Assembly (NCBI RefSeq): GCF_011420305.2
Contig: NZ_CP061769.1
Coordinates: forward strand, 3,459,001 to 3,523,000
From: Nocardioides ochotonae
GTDB lineage: Bacteria > Actinomycetota > Actinomycetes > Propionibacteriales > Nocardioidaceae
Direction of reading: 5' to 3'
Length of the DNA: 64,000 bases
In this document: in pieces, positions 42,326-51,342 of the stretch
Numbering within the stretch: position 1 is the stretch's first letter
How the letters are laid out: the number at the start of each line of letters is the position of its first letter
The notes under the pieces: generated by a model
Told to the model about the DNA's origin: nothing
What the model saw: only the letters and a program-made list of their open reading frames with translations
Database searches by the model: none
Translations under genes and position numbers: made by a program

Positions 42326-44905
42326 GTGAGCCAGACCACCGACCGTCCCACCCCGCAGCAGGTACGACGGGCGCTCGCGCGAGCCGAGCGCGGCGCGGCC
42401 CTCGACGTGGCGGAGGCGACCGCGCTGCTCGCGGCGAGCGGCCCCGACCTGGACCGGCTGTGCGCGGCCGCGGCCAAGGTCCGCGACGCCGGGCTGGTGG
42501 CCGCGGGGCGCCCCGGCCTGGTGACCTACTCGCCCAAGGTGTTCATCCCGGTCACCCGGCTGTGCCGCGACCGGTGCCACTACTGCACGTTCGTCGAGAC
42601 CCCGGGCCAGGCCGCCCGGGAGGGGCGCGCGCCGTACCTCTCCCCCGACGAGATCCTCGACATCGCCCGCCAGGGTGCCGAGCTCGGCTGCCTGGAGGCG
42701 CTGTTCACCCTCGGTGACCGTCCCGAGGACCGTTGGCCCGAGGCGCAGGCCTGGCTCGACGAGCAGGGCTACGACTCGACCCTGGCCTACGTGCGCGCGA
42801 TGGCCGTGCGAGTGCTGGAGGAGACCGGCCTGCTGCCCCACCTCAACCCCGGCGTCATGTCGTGGGAGGAGATGAACCGACTCAAGGCGGTCTCCCCCTC
42901 GATGGGGATGATGCTGGAGACCACCTCGCGGCGGCTCTTCGAGACCAAGGGCGAGGCCCACTTCGGCTCCCCCGACAAGGACCCCGAGCTGCGCCTGCGG
43001 GTGCTCGAGGACGCCGGGCGCCTCGCGGTGCCGTTCACCACCGGTCTGCTGGTCGGCATCGGGGAGACGCTCACCGAGCGCGCCGAGACGATCTTCGCGC
43101 TGCGCGCCACCGCCCGCGCCTACGGCGCGGTGCAGGAGGTCATCGTCCAGAACTTCCGGTCCAAGCCGGACACCGCGATGCGCCACACCGACGACCTCGA
43201 CCTCGAGGAGTACCGCGCCGCGATCGCGGTCACCCGGCTCGTTCTCGGCCCGAAGGCGCGCGTCCAGGCGCCGCCCAACCTCGTCGACCTCGAGGAGTGC
43301 CGCGCCCTGCTCGGCGCCGGCGTCGACGACTGGGGCGGGGTCTCCCCGCTCACCCCCGACCACGTCAACCCCGAGCGCCCCTGGCCCTCGCTGGAGCGGC
43401 TGCGCGCGCTCACCGACGAGTGCGGCTTCGAGCTCGCCCCGCGCCTCACCGTCCACCCCGAGTACGTCGTGCCCTCGCTCACCGGCGGCACCCCGTGGGT
43501 CGACCCCCGCCTGCACCGCCACGTCGCCGCGCTGGCGATCCTCGAGGGCCCCCGCGCGGGTCTCGCGCGCCCCGGCGTACGACCGGTGGGGCTGCCGTGG
43601 CAGGAGCCGGACGGCGGGTTCGCGAGCGCCGGCCGCACCGACCTGCACGCCGCCGTCGACTCCGAGGGCCGCAGCGCGGATCGCCGCGGTGACTTCGAGA
43701 GCGTCTACGGCGACTGGGACGCCGTACGTGCCGCAGCGGTCTCGACGGGCACCGGAGCCGTCGACGGCGGCTCGGTCGACGGGGCACCGGCCGTGCTCAC
43801 CGCCGAGGGACGCGACGCGCTGGCCGCCGCCGAGGCCGACCCGGGCAACCTCTCCGACGCCCACGCGCTCACCCTGATGACCGCCGAGGGCGAGCTGCTG
43901 GAGGAGGTCTGCCGGCTGGCCGACCACCTGCGCCGCGAGGCGGTCGGCGACACCGTGACCTACGTCGTCAACCGCAACATCAACTTCACCAACGTCTGCT
44001 ACGTCGGCTGCCGCTTCTGCGCCTTCGCCCAGCGGCGCACCGACTCCGACGCCTACTCGCTGTCCCTCGACGAGGTCGCCGACCGGGCCGCCGAGGCCTG
44101 GGACCTCGGCGCCACCGAGGTCTGCATGCAGGGCGGCATCGACCCCGAGCTGCCCGCGACCGCGTACTTCGACCTGGTCGCTGCGGTCAAGGCGAGGGTG
44201 CCGGAGATGCACGTGCACGCCTTCTCGCCGATGGAGGTCGTCAACGGCACTGCCCGCACCGGGCTGTCGATCGAGGACTTCCTGATCAAGGCGCGCGAGG
44301 CGGGCCTCGGCTCGCTGCCCGGCACCGCCGCGGAGATCCTCGACGACGAGGTCCGCTGGGTGCTCACCAAGGGCAAGCTGCCGGCGCGCACCTGGATCGA
44401 GATCGTCTCCACGGCGCACCGCCTCGGCATCCCCACGACCTCGACGATGATGTACGGCCACGTCGACAACCCACGCCACTGGGTGGGTCACCTGCGGGTG
44501 CTGTCGCGGATCCAGGACGAGTCGCGGGAGGCCGGGCGCACCGGGTTCACCGAGTTCGTGCCGCTGCCGTTCGTGCACACCTCGGCGCCGATCTACCTCG
44601 CCGGTGTCGCCCGCCCCGGTCCCACGCTGCGCGACAACCTCGCGGTCCACGCGCTCGCCCGGATCCTGCTGCACGGGCGCATCGACAACATCCAGACCAG
44701 CTGGGTCAAGCTCGGCGTCGAGGGCACCCGCGCGATGCTCCGCGCCGGCGCCAACGACCTCGGCGGCACGCTGATGGAGGAGACCATCTCGCGGATGGCC
44801 GGCTCCGAGCACGGCTCGGCGAAGACGATCGAGGAGCTCGTCGAGATCGGGTCGGGCATCGGTCGCCCGGTCGCGGAGCGCACCACGACGTACCAGCCCC
44901 GCTGA
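42326..44905 (+). CDS. fbiC: FO synthase, bifunctional radical SAM enzyme (CofG-CofH fusion)
   Basis: Encodes 859 aa, full-length FbiC. The CofG half has the radical-SAM triad CRDRCHYC (C80, C84, C87). The CofH half has CYVGCRFC (C558, C562, C565), followed by [17 protein letters not shown]. It joins a ribityl-aminouracil intermediate with tyrosine to give FO, the chromophore of coenzyme F420. GTG start; TAGCCT ends 7 bases before it, so a separate leaderless transcript is possible besides read-through from the MMPL gene. It supplies the cofactor for npdG and the two LLM oxidoreductases in this window. Confidence 0.97.
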   Translation: MSQTTDRPTPQQVRRALARAERGAALDVAEATALLAASGPDLDRLCAAAAKVRDAGLVAAGRPGLVTYSPKVFIPVTRLCRDRCHYCTFVETPGQAAREGRAPYLSPDEILDIARQGAELGCLEALFTLGDRPEDRWPEAQAWLDEQGYDSTLAYVRAMAVRVLEETGLLPHLNPGVMSWEEMNRLKAVSPSMGMMLETTSRRLFETKGEAHFGSPDKDPELRLRVLEDAGRLAVPFTTGLLVGIGETLTERAETIFALRATARAYGAVQEVIVQNFRSKPDTAMRHTDDLDLEEYRAAIAVTRLVLGPKARVQAPPNLVDLEECRALLGAGVDDWGGVSPLTPDHVNPERPWPSLERLRALTDECGFELAPRLTVHPEYVVPSLTGGTPWVDPRLHRHVAALAILEGPRAGLARPGVRPVGLPWQEPDGGFASAGRTDLHAAVDSEGRSADRRGDFESVYGDWDAVRAAAVSTGTGAVDGGSVDGAPAVLTAEGRDALAAAEADPGNLSDAHALTLMTAEGELLEEVCRLADHLRREAVGDTVTYVVNRNINFTNVCYVGCRFCAFAQRRTDSDAYSLSLDEVADRAAEAWDLGATEVCMQGGIDPELPATAYFDLVAAVKARVPEMHVHAFSPMEVVNGTARTGLSIEDFLIKAREAGLGSLPGTAAEILDDEVRWVLTKGKLPARTWIEIVSTAHRLGIPTTSTMMYGHVDNPRHWVGHLRVLSRIQDESREAGRTGFTEFVPLPFVHTSAPIYLAGVARPGPTLRDNLAVHALARILLHGRIDNIQTSWVKLGVEGTRAMLRAGANDLGGTLMEETISRMAGSEHGSAKTIEELVEIGSGIGRPVAERTTTYQPR

Positions 44906-44948
44906 GCCTGCCCGGTTGATCGTGCCCCGCTGATCGGGCCCGGCGCAC

Positions 44949-46205
44949 CTAGCCGCGGCCGCTGGAGGAGCGCACCCGCCGCGACACCGAGTCGATGGCC
45001 ACGGCCAGCAGCAGCACCGCGCCGGTGACCATGAAGCGCACCGAGGAGTCGACGTTCATCAGGTTCAGGCCGTTCTGGATGGCCTGGAGCACCATGATGC
45101 CGAGCAGCGCGGAGTACGCCGTGCCGCGGCCGCCGAAGAGGCTGGTGCCGCCGATGACTGCGGCCGCGATCGCGGTCAGGTTCGTGTCGGTGGTGCCGCT
45201 GCTCTGCGAGACCGAGGTCAGCTGACCGGCGAGCAGGATGCCGCCGAGCGCGGCGAAGGTGGAGGCAGCGGCGAAGACGGAGAAGTAGATCCGTCCGACC
45301 TTGATGCCGGAGCGGCGCGCGGCCTCCTCGTTGCCGCCCACGGCGTACACGTGACGGCCCCACCTGGTCTTGCGCAGCACCAGGTCCATCGCGACGACCA
45401 GCGCCGCGAACAGCACGAAGAGGTAGCCCCAGCCGCGGTCGATGCCGAGGTAGTAGGTGAGGAACCCCAGCCCGGCGAGCAGCAGCGCGGCCTTGACCGC
45501 GACCAGGAGCAGGTGCGGCGGGGTGAGGCCGGCGGCGCGACGACGCCGTGCCACGAGCAGCTGGGAGCCGACGTACACCGCGACGACGACGGCGAGCAGC
45601 ACGTAGGCCTGCACGTCGGTGAGGAACCGCTCGCGCGCGAACTCCCGCAGCCCCGAGTCGATCGGGAGCACGATCGTGCCCTGGTCGCCGAGCACGTAGA
45701 GCAGCGCGCCCTGGAAGGCCAGCAGACCGGCGAGGGAGAACACGAAGCTGGGCACGCCGATGCGGGTGTAGAGGAAGGCGTAGAACGACCCGATCGCGGT
45801 GCCGATCAGGACGCCGACGAGCATCCCGACCCACAGCGACTGGCTCTTGTCCACCACGAGCACCGCCATCGAGGCGGCGGCGAAGCCCGAGACCGAGCCG
45901 ACCGAGAGGTCGATCTCGCCGAGCAGCAGCACCAGCACGATGCCCAGCGAGATCACCCCGACCGGCGCGGCGAACTGGGTGATCGAGACCAGGTTGCGCG
46001 AGGACAGGAACGTGGCCTCCTGGGAGTAGAAGACCAGCGAGATGATCGCCAGCCCGAACACGACCGGCAGCGCCCCGAGCTCGCCGCCCCGCAGGCGGGA
46101 CCAGCCGGCCGCGACCAGGCCGCCGAGCCCGCGGCCCTGGATCAGCCGCTCGTCGGCGACGTCGGCGGCGACCGGGGAGGACGTCGGGTCCAGCGTGCTG
46201 CTCAC
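44949..46205 (-). CDS. Sugar ABC importer permease (XylH/RbsC-like)
   Basis: Encodes 418 aa with about 10-12 membrane helices. LLLGEIDLSVGSVSGFAAA, GVPSFVFSLAGLLAFQG and AVGGNEEAARRSGIKVGR are hallmarks of the ribose/xylose permease family, with GGTSLFGGRGTAYSALLG near the end. The length beyond 400 aa fits the XylH group. The GTG at 46205 overlaps the stop of the ATPase gene, so it is the third gene of a binding protein-ATPase-permease operon. It converges with fbiC. Confidence 0.92.
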   Translation of the reverse strand: MSSTLDPTSSPVAADVADERLIQGRGLGGLVAAGWSRLRGGELGALPVVFGLAIISLVFYSQEATFLSSRNLVSITQFAAPVGVISLGIVLVLLLGEIDLSVGSVSGFAAASMAVLVVDKSQSLWVGMLVGVLIGTAIGSFYAFLYTRIGVPSFVFSLAGLLAFQGALLYVLGDQGTIVLPIDSGLREFARERFLTDVQAYVLLAVVVAVYVGSQLLVARRRRAAGLTPPHLLLVAVKAALLLAGLGFLTYYLGIDRGWGYLFVLFAALVVAMDLVLRKTRWGRHVYAVGGNEEAARRSGIKVGRIYFSVFAAASTFAALGGILLAGQLTSVSQSSGTTDTNLTAIAAAVIGGTSLFGGRGTAYSALLGIMVLQAIQNGLNLMNVDSSVRFMVTGAVLLLAVAIDSVSRRVRSSSGRG

Positions 46206-47029
46206 TGCTCTGCCTCCGGGTGGGTCTGACGGGCGCGGCTGGCGCGGGTCGCGACGACGTTGTCCGAGGCGCCGGTGATCGCGGCCACCAGCTGCTCGGT
46301 GTTGACCTCCTCGGCGCGGAACTCCGCGGTGTTGCGCCCCAGCCGCAGCACCACGATCCGGTCGGCGACGGCCTGGACGTCGGCCATGTTGTGGCTGACC
46401 AGGATCACCCCCAGGCCGGTGTCGCGCAGCCGCTCGATGAGGTTGAGGACCTCGGCGGTCTGCGCGACACCGAGCGCGGCGGTCGGCTCGTCGAGCATCA
46501 CGATCCGCGGCTCGCCCACCAGGGCCCGCGCGATCGCCACGGTCTGGCGCTGCCCGCCGGAGAGCGAGGCGACCGGGATCCGCACCGAGGGGATCTTGGC
46601 GGAGAGGGTGCGCAGCAGGCGCCACGACTCCCGCTCCATCGCGACCTCGTCGAGCACCTCGGCCCGATGCAGCTCCTGGCCGAGGAACAGGTTGGCGACG
46701 ACGTCGAGGTTGTCGCACAGCGCGAGGTCCTGGAAGACCGTCGCGATGCCCAGCGCCTGGGCGGCCGCGGGGCCACCCACGGTGACGCGTCGGCCGCCGA
46801 AGACGATCTCCCCGTCGTCGGGGGCGTAGACCCCGGAGATCACCTTCACCAGCGTGGACTTGCCGGCACCGTTGTCGCCCACCAGGGCGACCACCTCCCC
46901 GGCGGCCACCTCGAGGTGGACGTCGGTGAGCGCCTGCACCGCACCGAACCTCTTGTGGACCCCGGCGAGGGAGAGGACCGCCTCCCCCTGCGCCGGGCCG
47001 CTGCCCACCTGCTCCGTCGTCGTGCTCAT
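46202..47029 (-). CDS. Sugar ABC importer ATPase (single-domain, XylG/RbsA-like half)
   Basis: Encodes 275 aa with one ATPase domain: Walker A VGDNGAGKSTLVK, Q-loop VFQDLALCDNLDV, signature ASLSGGQRQTVAIAR, Walker B IVMLDEPTAALG and SHNMADVQAVADRI. RbsA/XylG proteins usually have two such domains (about 500 aa); this one has only one and presumably works as a homodimer. The ATG overlaps the stop of the binding protein gene (ATGA). Confidence 0.93.
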   Translation of the reverse strand: MSTTTEQVGSGPAQGEAVLSLAGVHKRFGAVQALTDVHLEVAAGEVVALVGDNGAGKSTLVKVISGVYAPDDGEIVFGGRRVTVGGPAAAQALGIATVFQDLALCDNLDVVANLFLGQELHRAEVLDEVAMERESWRLLRTLSAKIPSVRIPVASLSGGQRQTVAIARALVGEPRIVMLDEPTAALGVAQTAEVLNLIERLRDTGLGVILVSHNMADVQAVADRIVVLRLGRNTAEFRAEEVNTEQLVAAITGASDNVVATRASRARQTHPEAEQ

Positions 47030-48135
47030 CAGGAGATGCCGGCCTCCGTGCAGGCCTTCGCGTAGTCGCCGGTGCAGATGTCCTCGGCGGTGTAGAAGCC
47101 GTCGGCGATCACGGTGTCGGCCACGTTGTCCGCAGTCACGACGATCGGGTCGAAGATGTAGGACGTCACGCCCTCGAAGTCGGTCTGGTCGACGCCGGTG
47201 TCGCTGGTGGCGCCCGGCTCCTCGCCGTTCGCCAGCTGCACGGCGACCTCCGCCGCGGTCTCCGCCTCGATCGCGATCGGCTTGTAGATCGTCATCGCCT
47301 GCTCACCGGCGAGGATGCGCTGGATCGCGGCGATCTCGGCGTCCTGCCCGGTGATCGGGGGCAGCTGGTTGAGGGCGACGCCGGCACCGGTCATCGCCGC
47401 GACCACACCGCCGGCCTGCCCGTCGTTCGCGGCGTACACGCCGACGATCTCGCTGGGGTCGTACTTGCTCAGCTGGTCGGTGGTCCACTGCTGGGCGTTC
47501 TCGGGGCTCCAGTCGGGGTTGTCGTACTCCGCGAGGATCTTCACGCCGCTCTTGTCGAGCACGCTGTGCGCGCCGGCCTTGAACTGCGCGGCGTTGGGAT
47601 CGGTGGGCGCACCGTTGAGCATCAGGATGCTGCCCTTGTCGCCGACCGCCTCGGCGAGCGCCTCGGCCTGCATCTTGCCGACGGTCTCGTTGTCGAAGGA
47701 CATGTAGTAGTCGGCGCCCTCGATGAACCGGTCGTAGGCGATGACCGGCACGTCCTGGCCCTGCGCCTCCTGGACCATGCCGGTGGCACCGGCCCCGTTG
47801 ACCGGATCGAGCACCATCACGTCGGCGCCCGCGGTCAGCGCGCTGGTGACCTGCTGGGCCTGCTTCTGCTCGTCCTGGTCGGCGTTGTAGTAGTCGACCT
47901 CGCAGTCCGGACAGAGCTCGGCGACCTTCGCCTCGAAGAGCGGCTTGTCGAACGCCTCGTAGCGGGTGGTCTTGGACTCCGGGAGCAGCAGCGCGATGGT
48001 GCCGCCGGACGCGCTGTCGCCCCCGCTGTCGTTGTTGTCGCTCTCCTCGTCGTTGGCGCCGCAGGCCGCGAAGGAACCGGCGCCCAGGATGAGTGCGGCC
48101 CCCAGGGCCGCCACGCGGTGAAGGTGGATGGTCAT
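47029..48135 (-). CDS. Sugar-binding lipoprotein (XylF/RbsB-like)
   Basis: Encodes 368 aa. The signal peptide ends SFAAC with C25 as the lipidated Cys. The mature protein is a type I periplasmic sugar-binding fold: ADVMVLDPVNGAGATGMVQEA, DVPVIAYDRFIEGADYYMSFDN, VGVYAANDGQAGGVVAAM and PITGQDAEIAAIQRIL. The wording is closest to xylose-binding XylF; the sugar is inferred. GAGGAG lies 5 bases before the ATG at 48135. First gene of the importer operon, divergent from a ROK regulator. Confidence 0.92.
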   Translation of the reverse strand: MTIHLHRVAALGAALILGAGSFAACGANDEESDNNDSGGDSASGGTIALLLPESKTTRYEAFDKPLFEAKVAELCPDCEVDYYNADQDEQKQAQQVTSALTAGADVMVLDPVNGAGATGMVQEAQGQDVPVIAYDRFIEGADYYMSFDNETVGKMQAEALAEAVGDKGSILMLNGAPTDPNAAQFKAGAHSVLDKSGVKILAEYDNPDWSPENAQQWTTDQLSKYDPSEIVGVYAANDGQAGGVVAAMTGAGVALNQLPPITGQDAEIAAIQRILAGEQAMTIYKPIAIEAETAAEVAVQLANGEEPGATSDTGVDQTDFEGVTSYIFDPIVVTADNVADTVIADGFYTAEDICTGDYAKACTEAGIS

Positions 48136-48183
48136 GGTCGCTCCTCGACTGGCGCGGCCTCTGCCGCAGGACGGGACTGGTCG

Positions 48184-48212
48184 AGTGTCGAACGTCACAC
48201 TGTTGTCGTCAA
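48184..48212 (-). promoter_or_regulatory. Promoter candidate of the sugar importer operon
   Basis: On the minus strand TTGACG (complement of 48207-48212) and GACACT (complement of 48184-48189) are separated by 17 bases. Transcription would begin near 48177, some 40 bases before the binding protein ATG. A second TTGACG, within the self-complementary TTGACGTCAA (48255-48264), faces the ROK gene. Either could hold the regulator's site. Confidence 0.5.
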
Positions 48213-48303
48213 GGACCGAAGGCGAATCGTGACCAACCGTGGGTATGCCCCGCCTTGACGTCAACTCTTGACCGTTACGCCGCCGGGCGGGCACGCTTCG
48301 CCC

Positions 48304-49479
48304 ATGTCGTCGGTCCGCTCAGCCCCGGGCTCCACCTCCGCACTGCGGGTGGCCAACCAGCAGCGGGTTCTCGACGTGCTGCGCGGCGCGGTGGCCGACG
48401 TCCCCGCGGACGGCACACCGTCCACGGCGTACACCCAGGCGGAGCTGGCGCGCACGACCGGCCTGGCGCCGGCCACGGTGTCGAACATCGTGCGCGAGTT
48501 GACCGGGGCCGGGCTCGCCGAGACCACGCCGGGCGCGGGCCGGCGCGGCTCGGCCGTGCGGCTCTCGGCCGCCGCCGGGACGGTGGCCGGCATCGACTTC
48601 GGCCACAGCCACGTCGCGGTGGCGGTCGGCGACCTCGTGGGCCGGGTGCGCCGGGAGCGGCGGGTCCCGCTGGAGGATCCCGCCGACCACCGCGGCGCGC
48701 TGGCCCTGGCTGCCGCCCTCCTGGAGGAGCTGCTCGAGGGCGAGGGCCCGGCGCGGCACGTCGCGCTGGGCCTGCCCGCGCCGGTCACCGACGATGTCAT
48801 CCGCTCCGCGGCCATCTTCCCCGGGTGGGAGGGCATCGATGCCCGAGCCGCCGCGGCCCAGGTGCTCGACGCGCCCGTGCACGTGGAGAACGACGCCAAC
48901 CTGGGCGCGCTGGCCGAGCACCGCGTCGGGGTCGCCCGCGGGCACCGCAGCTCGGTGTTCGTGAAGATCTCCTCCGGGGTCGGCGCCGGGATCGTCATCG
49001 ACGACCAGCTCCTGCACGGCGCCGGCGGCAGCGCCGGCGAGATCGGTCACCTGACCCTCGACGACCAGGGCCCGCTGTGCCGCTGCGGCAGCCGCGGCTG
49101 CCTGGAGGCCTACACCTCCGTCGGCACCGTGCTCTCGATGATGGCCGGCCAGCTGCCCGGAGCCAGCTTCGACGACGTCGTGGCCGCCGCCCGCGCCGAC
49201 AACGTCTCCGCGCAGCGCGCGCTCGAGGACGCCGGCCTGCACCTCGGCTGGGGCCTGGCCAGCATCGTCAACCTGCTCAACCCCGCCGTCGTCGTCGTCG
49301 GCGGCGACATGGCCCGCGCGGGCTCCCTGATCCTGGACTCGGCCCGCATCGGGCTGCGCCGCCACGCCCTCGACGCGGTCGCCCTCACCCCCGTGGTGGC
49401 CAGCGAGCTGGGCGAGCGCGCCAGCCTCGTGGGAGCGGTCCTGCTGGCCGCTGAGCGCACGGTCCTCTCGGTCGACTGA
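48304..49479 (+). CDS. ROK family transcriptional regulator
   Basis: Encodes 391 aa. An N-terminal winged HTH (YTQAELARTTGLAPATVSNIVREL) is fused to a ROK sugar-kinase-like domain: AGIDFGHSHVAVAVGD, KISSGVGAGIVIDDQLLHGAGG and the zinc-binding CRCGSRGCLEAY. ROK repressors of the XylR/NagC type are released by a sugar ligand. The divergent sugar importer is the obvious target. The ATG at 48304 is chosen; a TTG at 48268 would add 12 residues. CACGCT stands at -12 to -7, a weaker leaderless-type -10. Confidence 0.92.
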   Translation: MSSVRSAPGSTSALRVANQQRVLDVLRGAVADVPADGTPSTAYTQAELARTTGLAPATVSNIVRELTGAGLAETTPGAGRRGSAVRLSAAAGTVAGIDFGHSHVAVAVGDLVGRVRRERRVPLEDPADHRGALALAAALLEELLEGEGPARHVALGLPAPVTDDVIRSAAIFPGWEGIDARAAAAQVLDAPVHVENDANLGALAEHRVGVARGHRSSVFVKISSGVGAGIVIDDQLLHGAGGSAGEIGHLTLDDQGPLCRCGSRGCLEAYTSVGTVLSMMAGQLPGASFDDVVAAARADNVSAQRALEDAGLHLGWGLASIVNLLNPAVVVVGGDMARAGSLILDSARIGLRRHALDAVALTPVVASELGERASLVGAVLLAAERTVLSVD

Positions 49480-49560
49480 GCGCCCTGGGCGTGGGTCGGA
49501 TCTCGCATGGTGGGTCTCGGCCTCGGGTACCCCTGGGCCGACACCGATGAAGGAGGCCGC

Positions 49561-50031
49561 ATGACGAGCAACGACACCAACCCGGACCCGGGCGACCGCG
49601 AGATCTACGGCGACTACAGCGTCGACGACGAGGACCAGCCGGGCGCCGAGGACATGCTCCTGAACGACGACATCGTGGACGAGGCGGACCGCGGCTACTC
49701 CCCGCCCGAGAAGTACTCCCCCGCACAGGGCTACGGCAACACGCCCTGGGAGGAGGAGCACCGCGAGACCATCGACCAGCGCGAGCGCCAGGAGATCCCC
49801 GAGCCGGATCCCTACGAGCAGGCCGCGGCCGAGGACCTCGACACGATCGAGGGCACCACGGCGAGCAGCGAGGTCGGCGACCAGCGCGCCGGACGCCTCG
49901 TGGACCCCAACGAGGGCATCGGCGAGGACACCGAGCCCGACCTGGTGGGTCGCGACGTCGGCATCGACGGTGCGGCCGCCTCGGCCGAGGAGGCCGCCGT
50001 CCACGTCGTACCCGACGACGAGCTGGAGTAG
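49561..50031 (+). CDS. DUF5709 family acidic protein
   Basis: Encodes 156 aa, very acidic and probably unstructured. Conserved blocks include YGDYSVDDEDQPGAEDMLL, RGYSPPEKYS and NTPWEEEHRETIDQR. The family is restricted to actinobacteria and has no known function. AAGGAGG lies 4 bases before the ATG at 49561, which decides the start. There is no membrane helix or signal peptide. Confidence 0.85.
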   Translation: MTSNDTNPDPGDREIYGDYSVDDEDQPGAEDMLLNDDIVDEADRGYSPPEKYSPAQGYGNTPWEEEHRETIDQRERQEIPEPDPYEQAAAEDLDTIEGTTASSEVGDQRAGRLVDPNEGIGEDTEPDLVGRDVGIDGAAASAEEAAVHVVPDDELE

Positions 50032-50044
50032 GGCTGCGCGGGCC

Positions 50045-50341
50045 TCATCCCTCGAGCACGCGCTCGAAGTGCTCCACGACCGGGAACGGGTCGTAGAAGT
50101 GGTGCAGCAGGCGCCGCCACTCCGCGTACGCCGCGGAGCCCCGGAACCCCTCGGTGTGGTCCTCCAGGCGCTCCCACTCCACGAGGAGCAGGAAGGTGTC
50201 GGGGCGCTCCACGCAGCGTGAGAGCTCGAGGCTCCCGAAGCCGGGACTGGCCGAGATGATGGTCCTCGCCTCCGCGAACGCGGCGAGGAACTCCTCGGCC
50301 GTCCCGGGCCGGACGGGCAGCAGGGCGTGCTCGAGGATCAT
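50045..50341 (-). CDS. Antibiotic biosynthesis monooxygenase (ABM) domain protein
   Basis: Encodes 98 aa, a ferredoxin-like dimeric alpha+beta barrel. MILEHALLPVRPGTAEEFLAAF, SPGFGSLELSRCVERPDTFLLLVEWE and YAEWRRLLHHFYDPFPVVEHF fit the ABM family. Members oxidise quinol-like aromatics or bind heme; this protein's role is unknown. It is convergent with the DUF5709 gene and probably leaderless (TAGCCT at -12 to -7). Confidence 0.87.
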   Translation of the reverse strand: MILEHALLPVRPGTAEEFLAAFAEARTIISASPGFGSLELSRCVERPDTFLLLVEWERLEDHTEGFRGSAAYAEWRRLLHHFYDPFPVVEHFERVLEG

Positions 50342-50347
50342 GGCGCG

Positions 50348-50353
50348 AGGCTA
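50348..50353 (-). promoter_or_regulatory. Leaderless-type -10 of the ABM gene
   Basis: TAGCCT on the minus strand lies exactly at -12 to -7 of the ATG at 50341, and no Shine-Dalgarno separates them. Confidence 0.5.
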
Positions 50354-50408
50354 GCGGCCGGCGGCGCACCGGTTCACGCATCTCCCGACGCCCGCGCCGG
50401 GGCGCGCC

Positions 50409-50414
50409 TACGAT
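50409..50414 (+). promoter_or_regulatory. Leaderless-type -10 of the SHOCT gene
   Basis: TACGAT lies exactly at -12 to -7 of the ATG at 50421. The same hexamer at the same distance precedes guaA on the other strand. Confidence 0.55.
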
Positions 50415-50420
50415 GCCGCC

Positions 50421-50855
50421 ATGACGGGCACCCTGCTGCTGATCCTCGGCGAGATCCCGTGGGAGGACGAGCCGACCCTCGACGACGACTTCGGTGAGGT
50501 CGCCAGCGGCGTGCCGGTGGCGTTCGGCCTGTTCTTCGCGCTGATCGTCGTCATCGGCATCGCCTCGGCGATCTGGCGGGTGTCCACGGCGCGCCGGATG
50601 GCACGGGACGCCGGCCTCGACGAGGACGACGCCACCAGGATGGCGCTGCTCAGCGACCAGGGGCTGAGCACGACGTACCTCGCCTCGAGCCTGCGCGCCC
50701 AGCAGCCCCCGGCCCAGCAACCCCCGGCCCAGCGATCCGGCGAGGCGCGACCGGTCGCGGAGCGGCTGCGCGAGCTCACCGCGCTGCGCGACGACGGCCT
50801 GCTCACCGAGGAGGAGTACGCCGAGCGCCGGCGCGCGATCCTCGACGACGTCTGA
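50421..50855 (+). CDS. SHOCT domain membrane protein
   Basis: Encodes 144 aa: a short periplasmic start, one membrane helix (about 30-52), a Gln/Pro-rich linker (AQQPPAQQPPAQ) and a C-terminal SHOCT domain (RLRELTALRDDGLLTEEEYAERRRAIL). SHOCT modules are short oligomerisation elements found on many bacterial proteins. No specific role is known. It converges with the VOC gene, and the gap is filled by four copies of an 8-base repeat. Confidence 0.85.
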   Translation: MTGTLLLILGEIPWEDEPTLDDDFGEVASGVPVAFGLFFALIVVIGIASAIWRVSTARRMARDAGLDEDDATRMALLSDQGLSTTYLASSLRAQQPPAQQPPAQRSGEARPVAERLRELTALRDDGLLTEEEYAERRRAILDDV

Positions 50856-50856
50856 G

Positions 50857-50888
50857 CCGGTCGGCCGGTCGGCCGGTCGGCCGGTCGG
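50857..50888. repeat. Four tandem copies of CCGGTCGG
   Basis: Four perfect 8-base units at 50857-50864, 50865-50872, 50873-50880 and 50881-50888 fill the gap between the SHOCT stop and the convergent VOC stop. Each unit contains CCGG and could fold with others. It may act as a terminator or be simple slippage. Confidence 0.9.
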
Positions 50889-50889
50889 C

Positions 50890-51282
50890 TCAGGCCAGCA
50901 CGACCTCGACCTCGAACCCCTCGGAGTTGGTCAGGTACAGCGCGGTGTGCTGCTCCCCGCCCGCGTGCGGGAACCGGTCGGCGAACAGCTCGTGCCAGCC
51001 GTGGCCCGACGACTCCGCACGGAGCCGGTCGAGCGCGGCCCGGTCGGCGTCCTCCGGCATCAGCAGCGCGAGGTGGTTGAGGCCGGGGCGCATCCGGTCG
51101 TGGGGCACGTCGAGCTGGTCCGCCGAGCGCTCGAGGAACAGGTAGGTCCCGTCGGGGTGGACCCACGAGGAGCCCTCGATGTCGATCTCCCAGCCCAGCT
51201 CACCGAGCAGCCAGCCCCACTCGTCGACCGCCAGGCCTGGATCGGACACCCACAGGTCGAGGTGGTGCACCGCGCGCTCCAT
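50890..51282 (-). CDS. VOC/glyoxalase family protein
   Basis: Encodes 130 aa: two beta-alpha-beta-beta-beta modules. VHHLDLWVSDPGLAVDEWGWLLG starts the first and LNHLALLMPEDADRAALDRL the second, ending with the metal-ligand strand EGFEVEVVLA. Visible candidate ligands are H6/H7, H70 and the terminal Glu. The reaction (dioxygenase, lyase or resistance protein) cannot be predicted. It shares a 60-base intergenic region with the divergent LLM oxidoreductase gene; both seem leaderless. Confidence 0.88.
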   Translation of the reverse strand: MERAVHHLDLWVSDPGLAVDEWGWLLGELGWEIDIEGSSWVHPDGTYLFLERSADQLDVPHDRMRPGLNHLALLMPEDADRAALDRLRAESSGHGWHELFADRFPHAGGEQHTALYLTNSEGFEVEVVLA

Positions 51283-51288
51283 GTCGGC

Positions 51289-51294
51289 ATCCTA
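51289..51294 (-). promoter_or_regulatory. Leaderless-type -10 of the VOC gene
   Basis: TAGGAT on the minus strand is at -12 to -7 of the ATG at 51282. Confidence 0.5.
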
Positions 51295-51318
51295 GGCCCG
51301 CGACAGCCCCCGCCGAGC

Positions 51319-51336
51319 GAGAACACGTTCTAGGGT
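51319..51336 (+). promoter_or_regulatory. KstR-like operator overlapping a leaderless -10
   Basis: GAGAACACGTTCTA (51319-51332) matches the KstR consensus TnnAACnnGTTnnA, as I recall it, at all fixed positions except the first T. TAGGGT (51331-51336) is at -12 to -7 of the LLM gene ATG. A repressor bound here would cover the -10. The same core AACACGTTCTAG occurs upstream of the phosphotransferase operon at 61476-61489. Confidence 0.55.
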
Positions 51337-51342
51337 GCGGCC

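Noticed and set aside
44906..44948. Terminator between fbiC and the sugar permease gene
   Set aside because: Only imperfect pairing between two similar TGATCG-containing stretches; no convincing stem.
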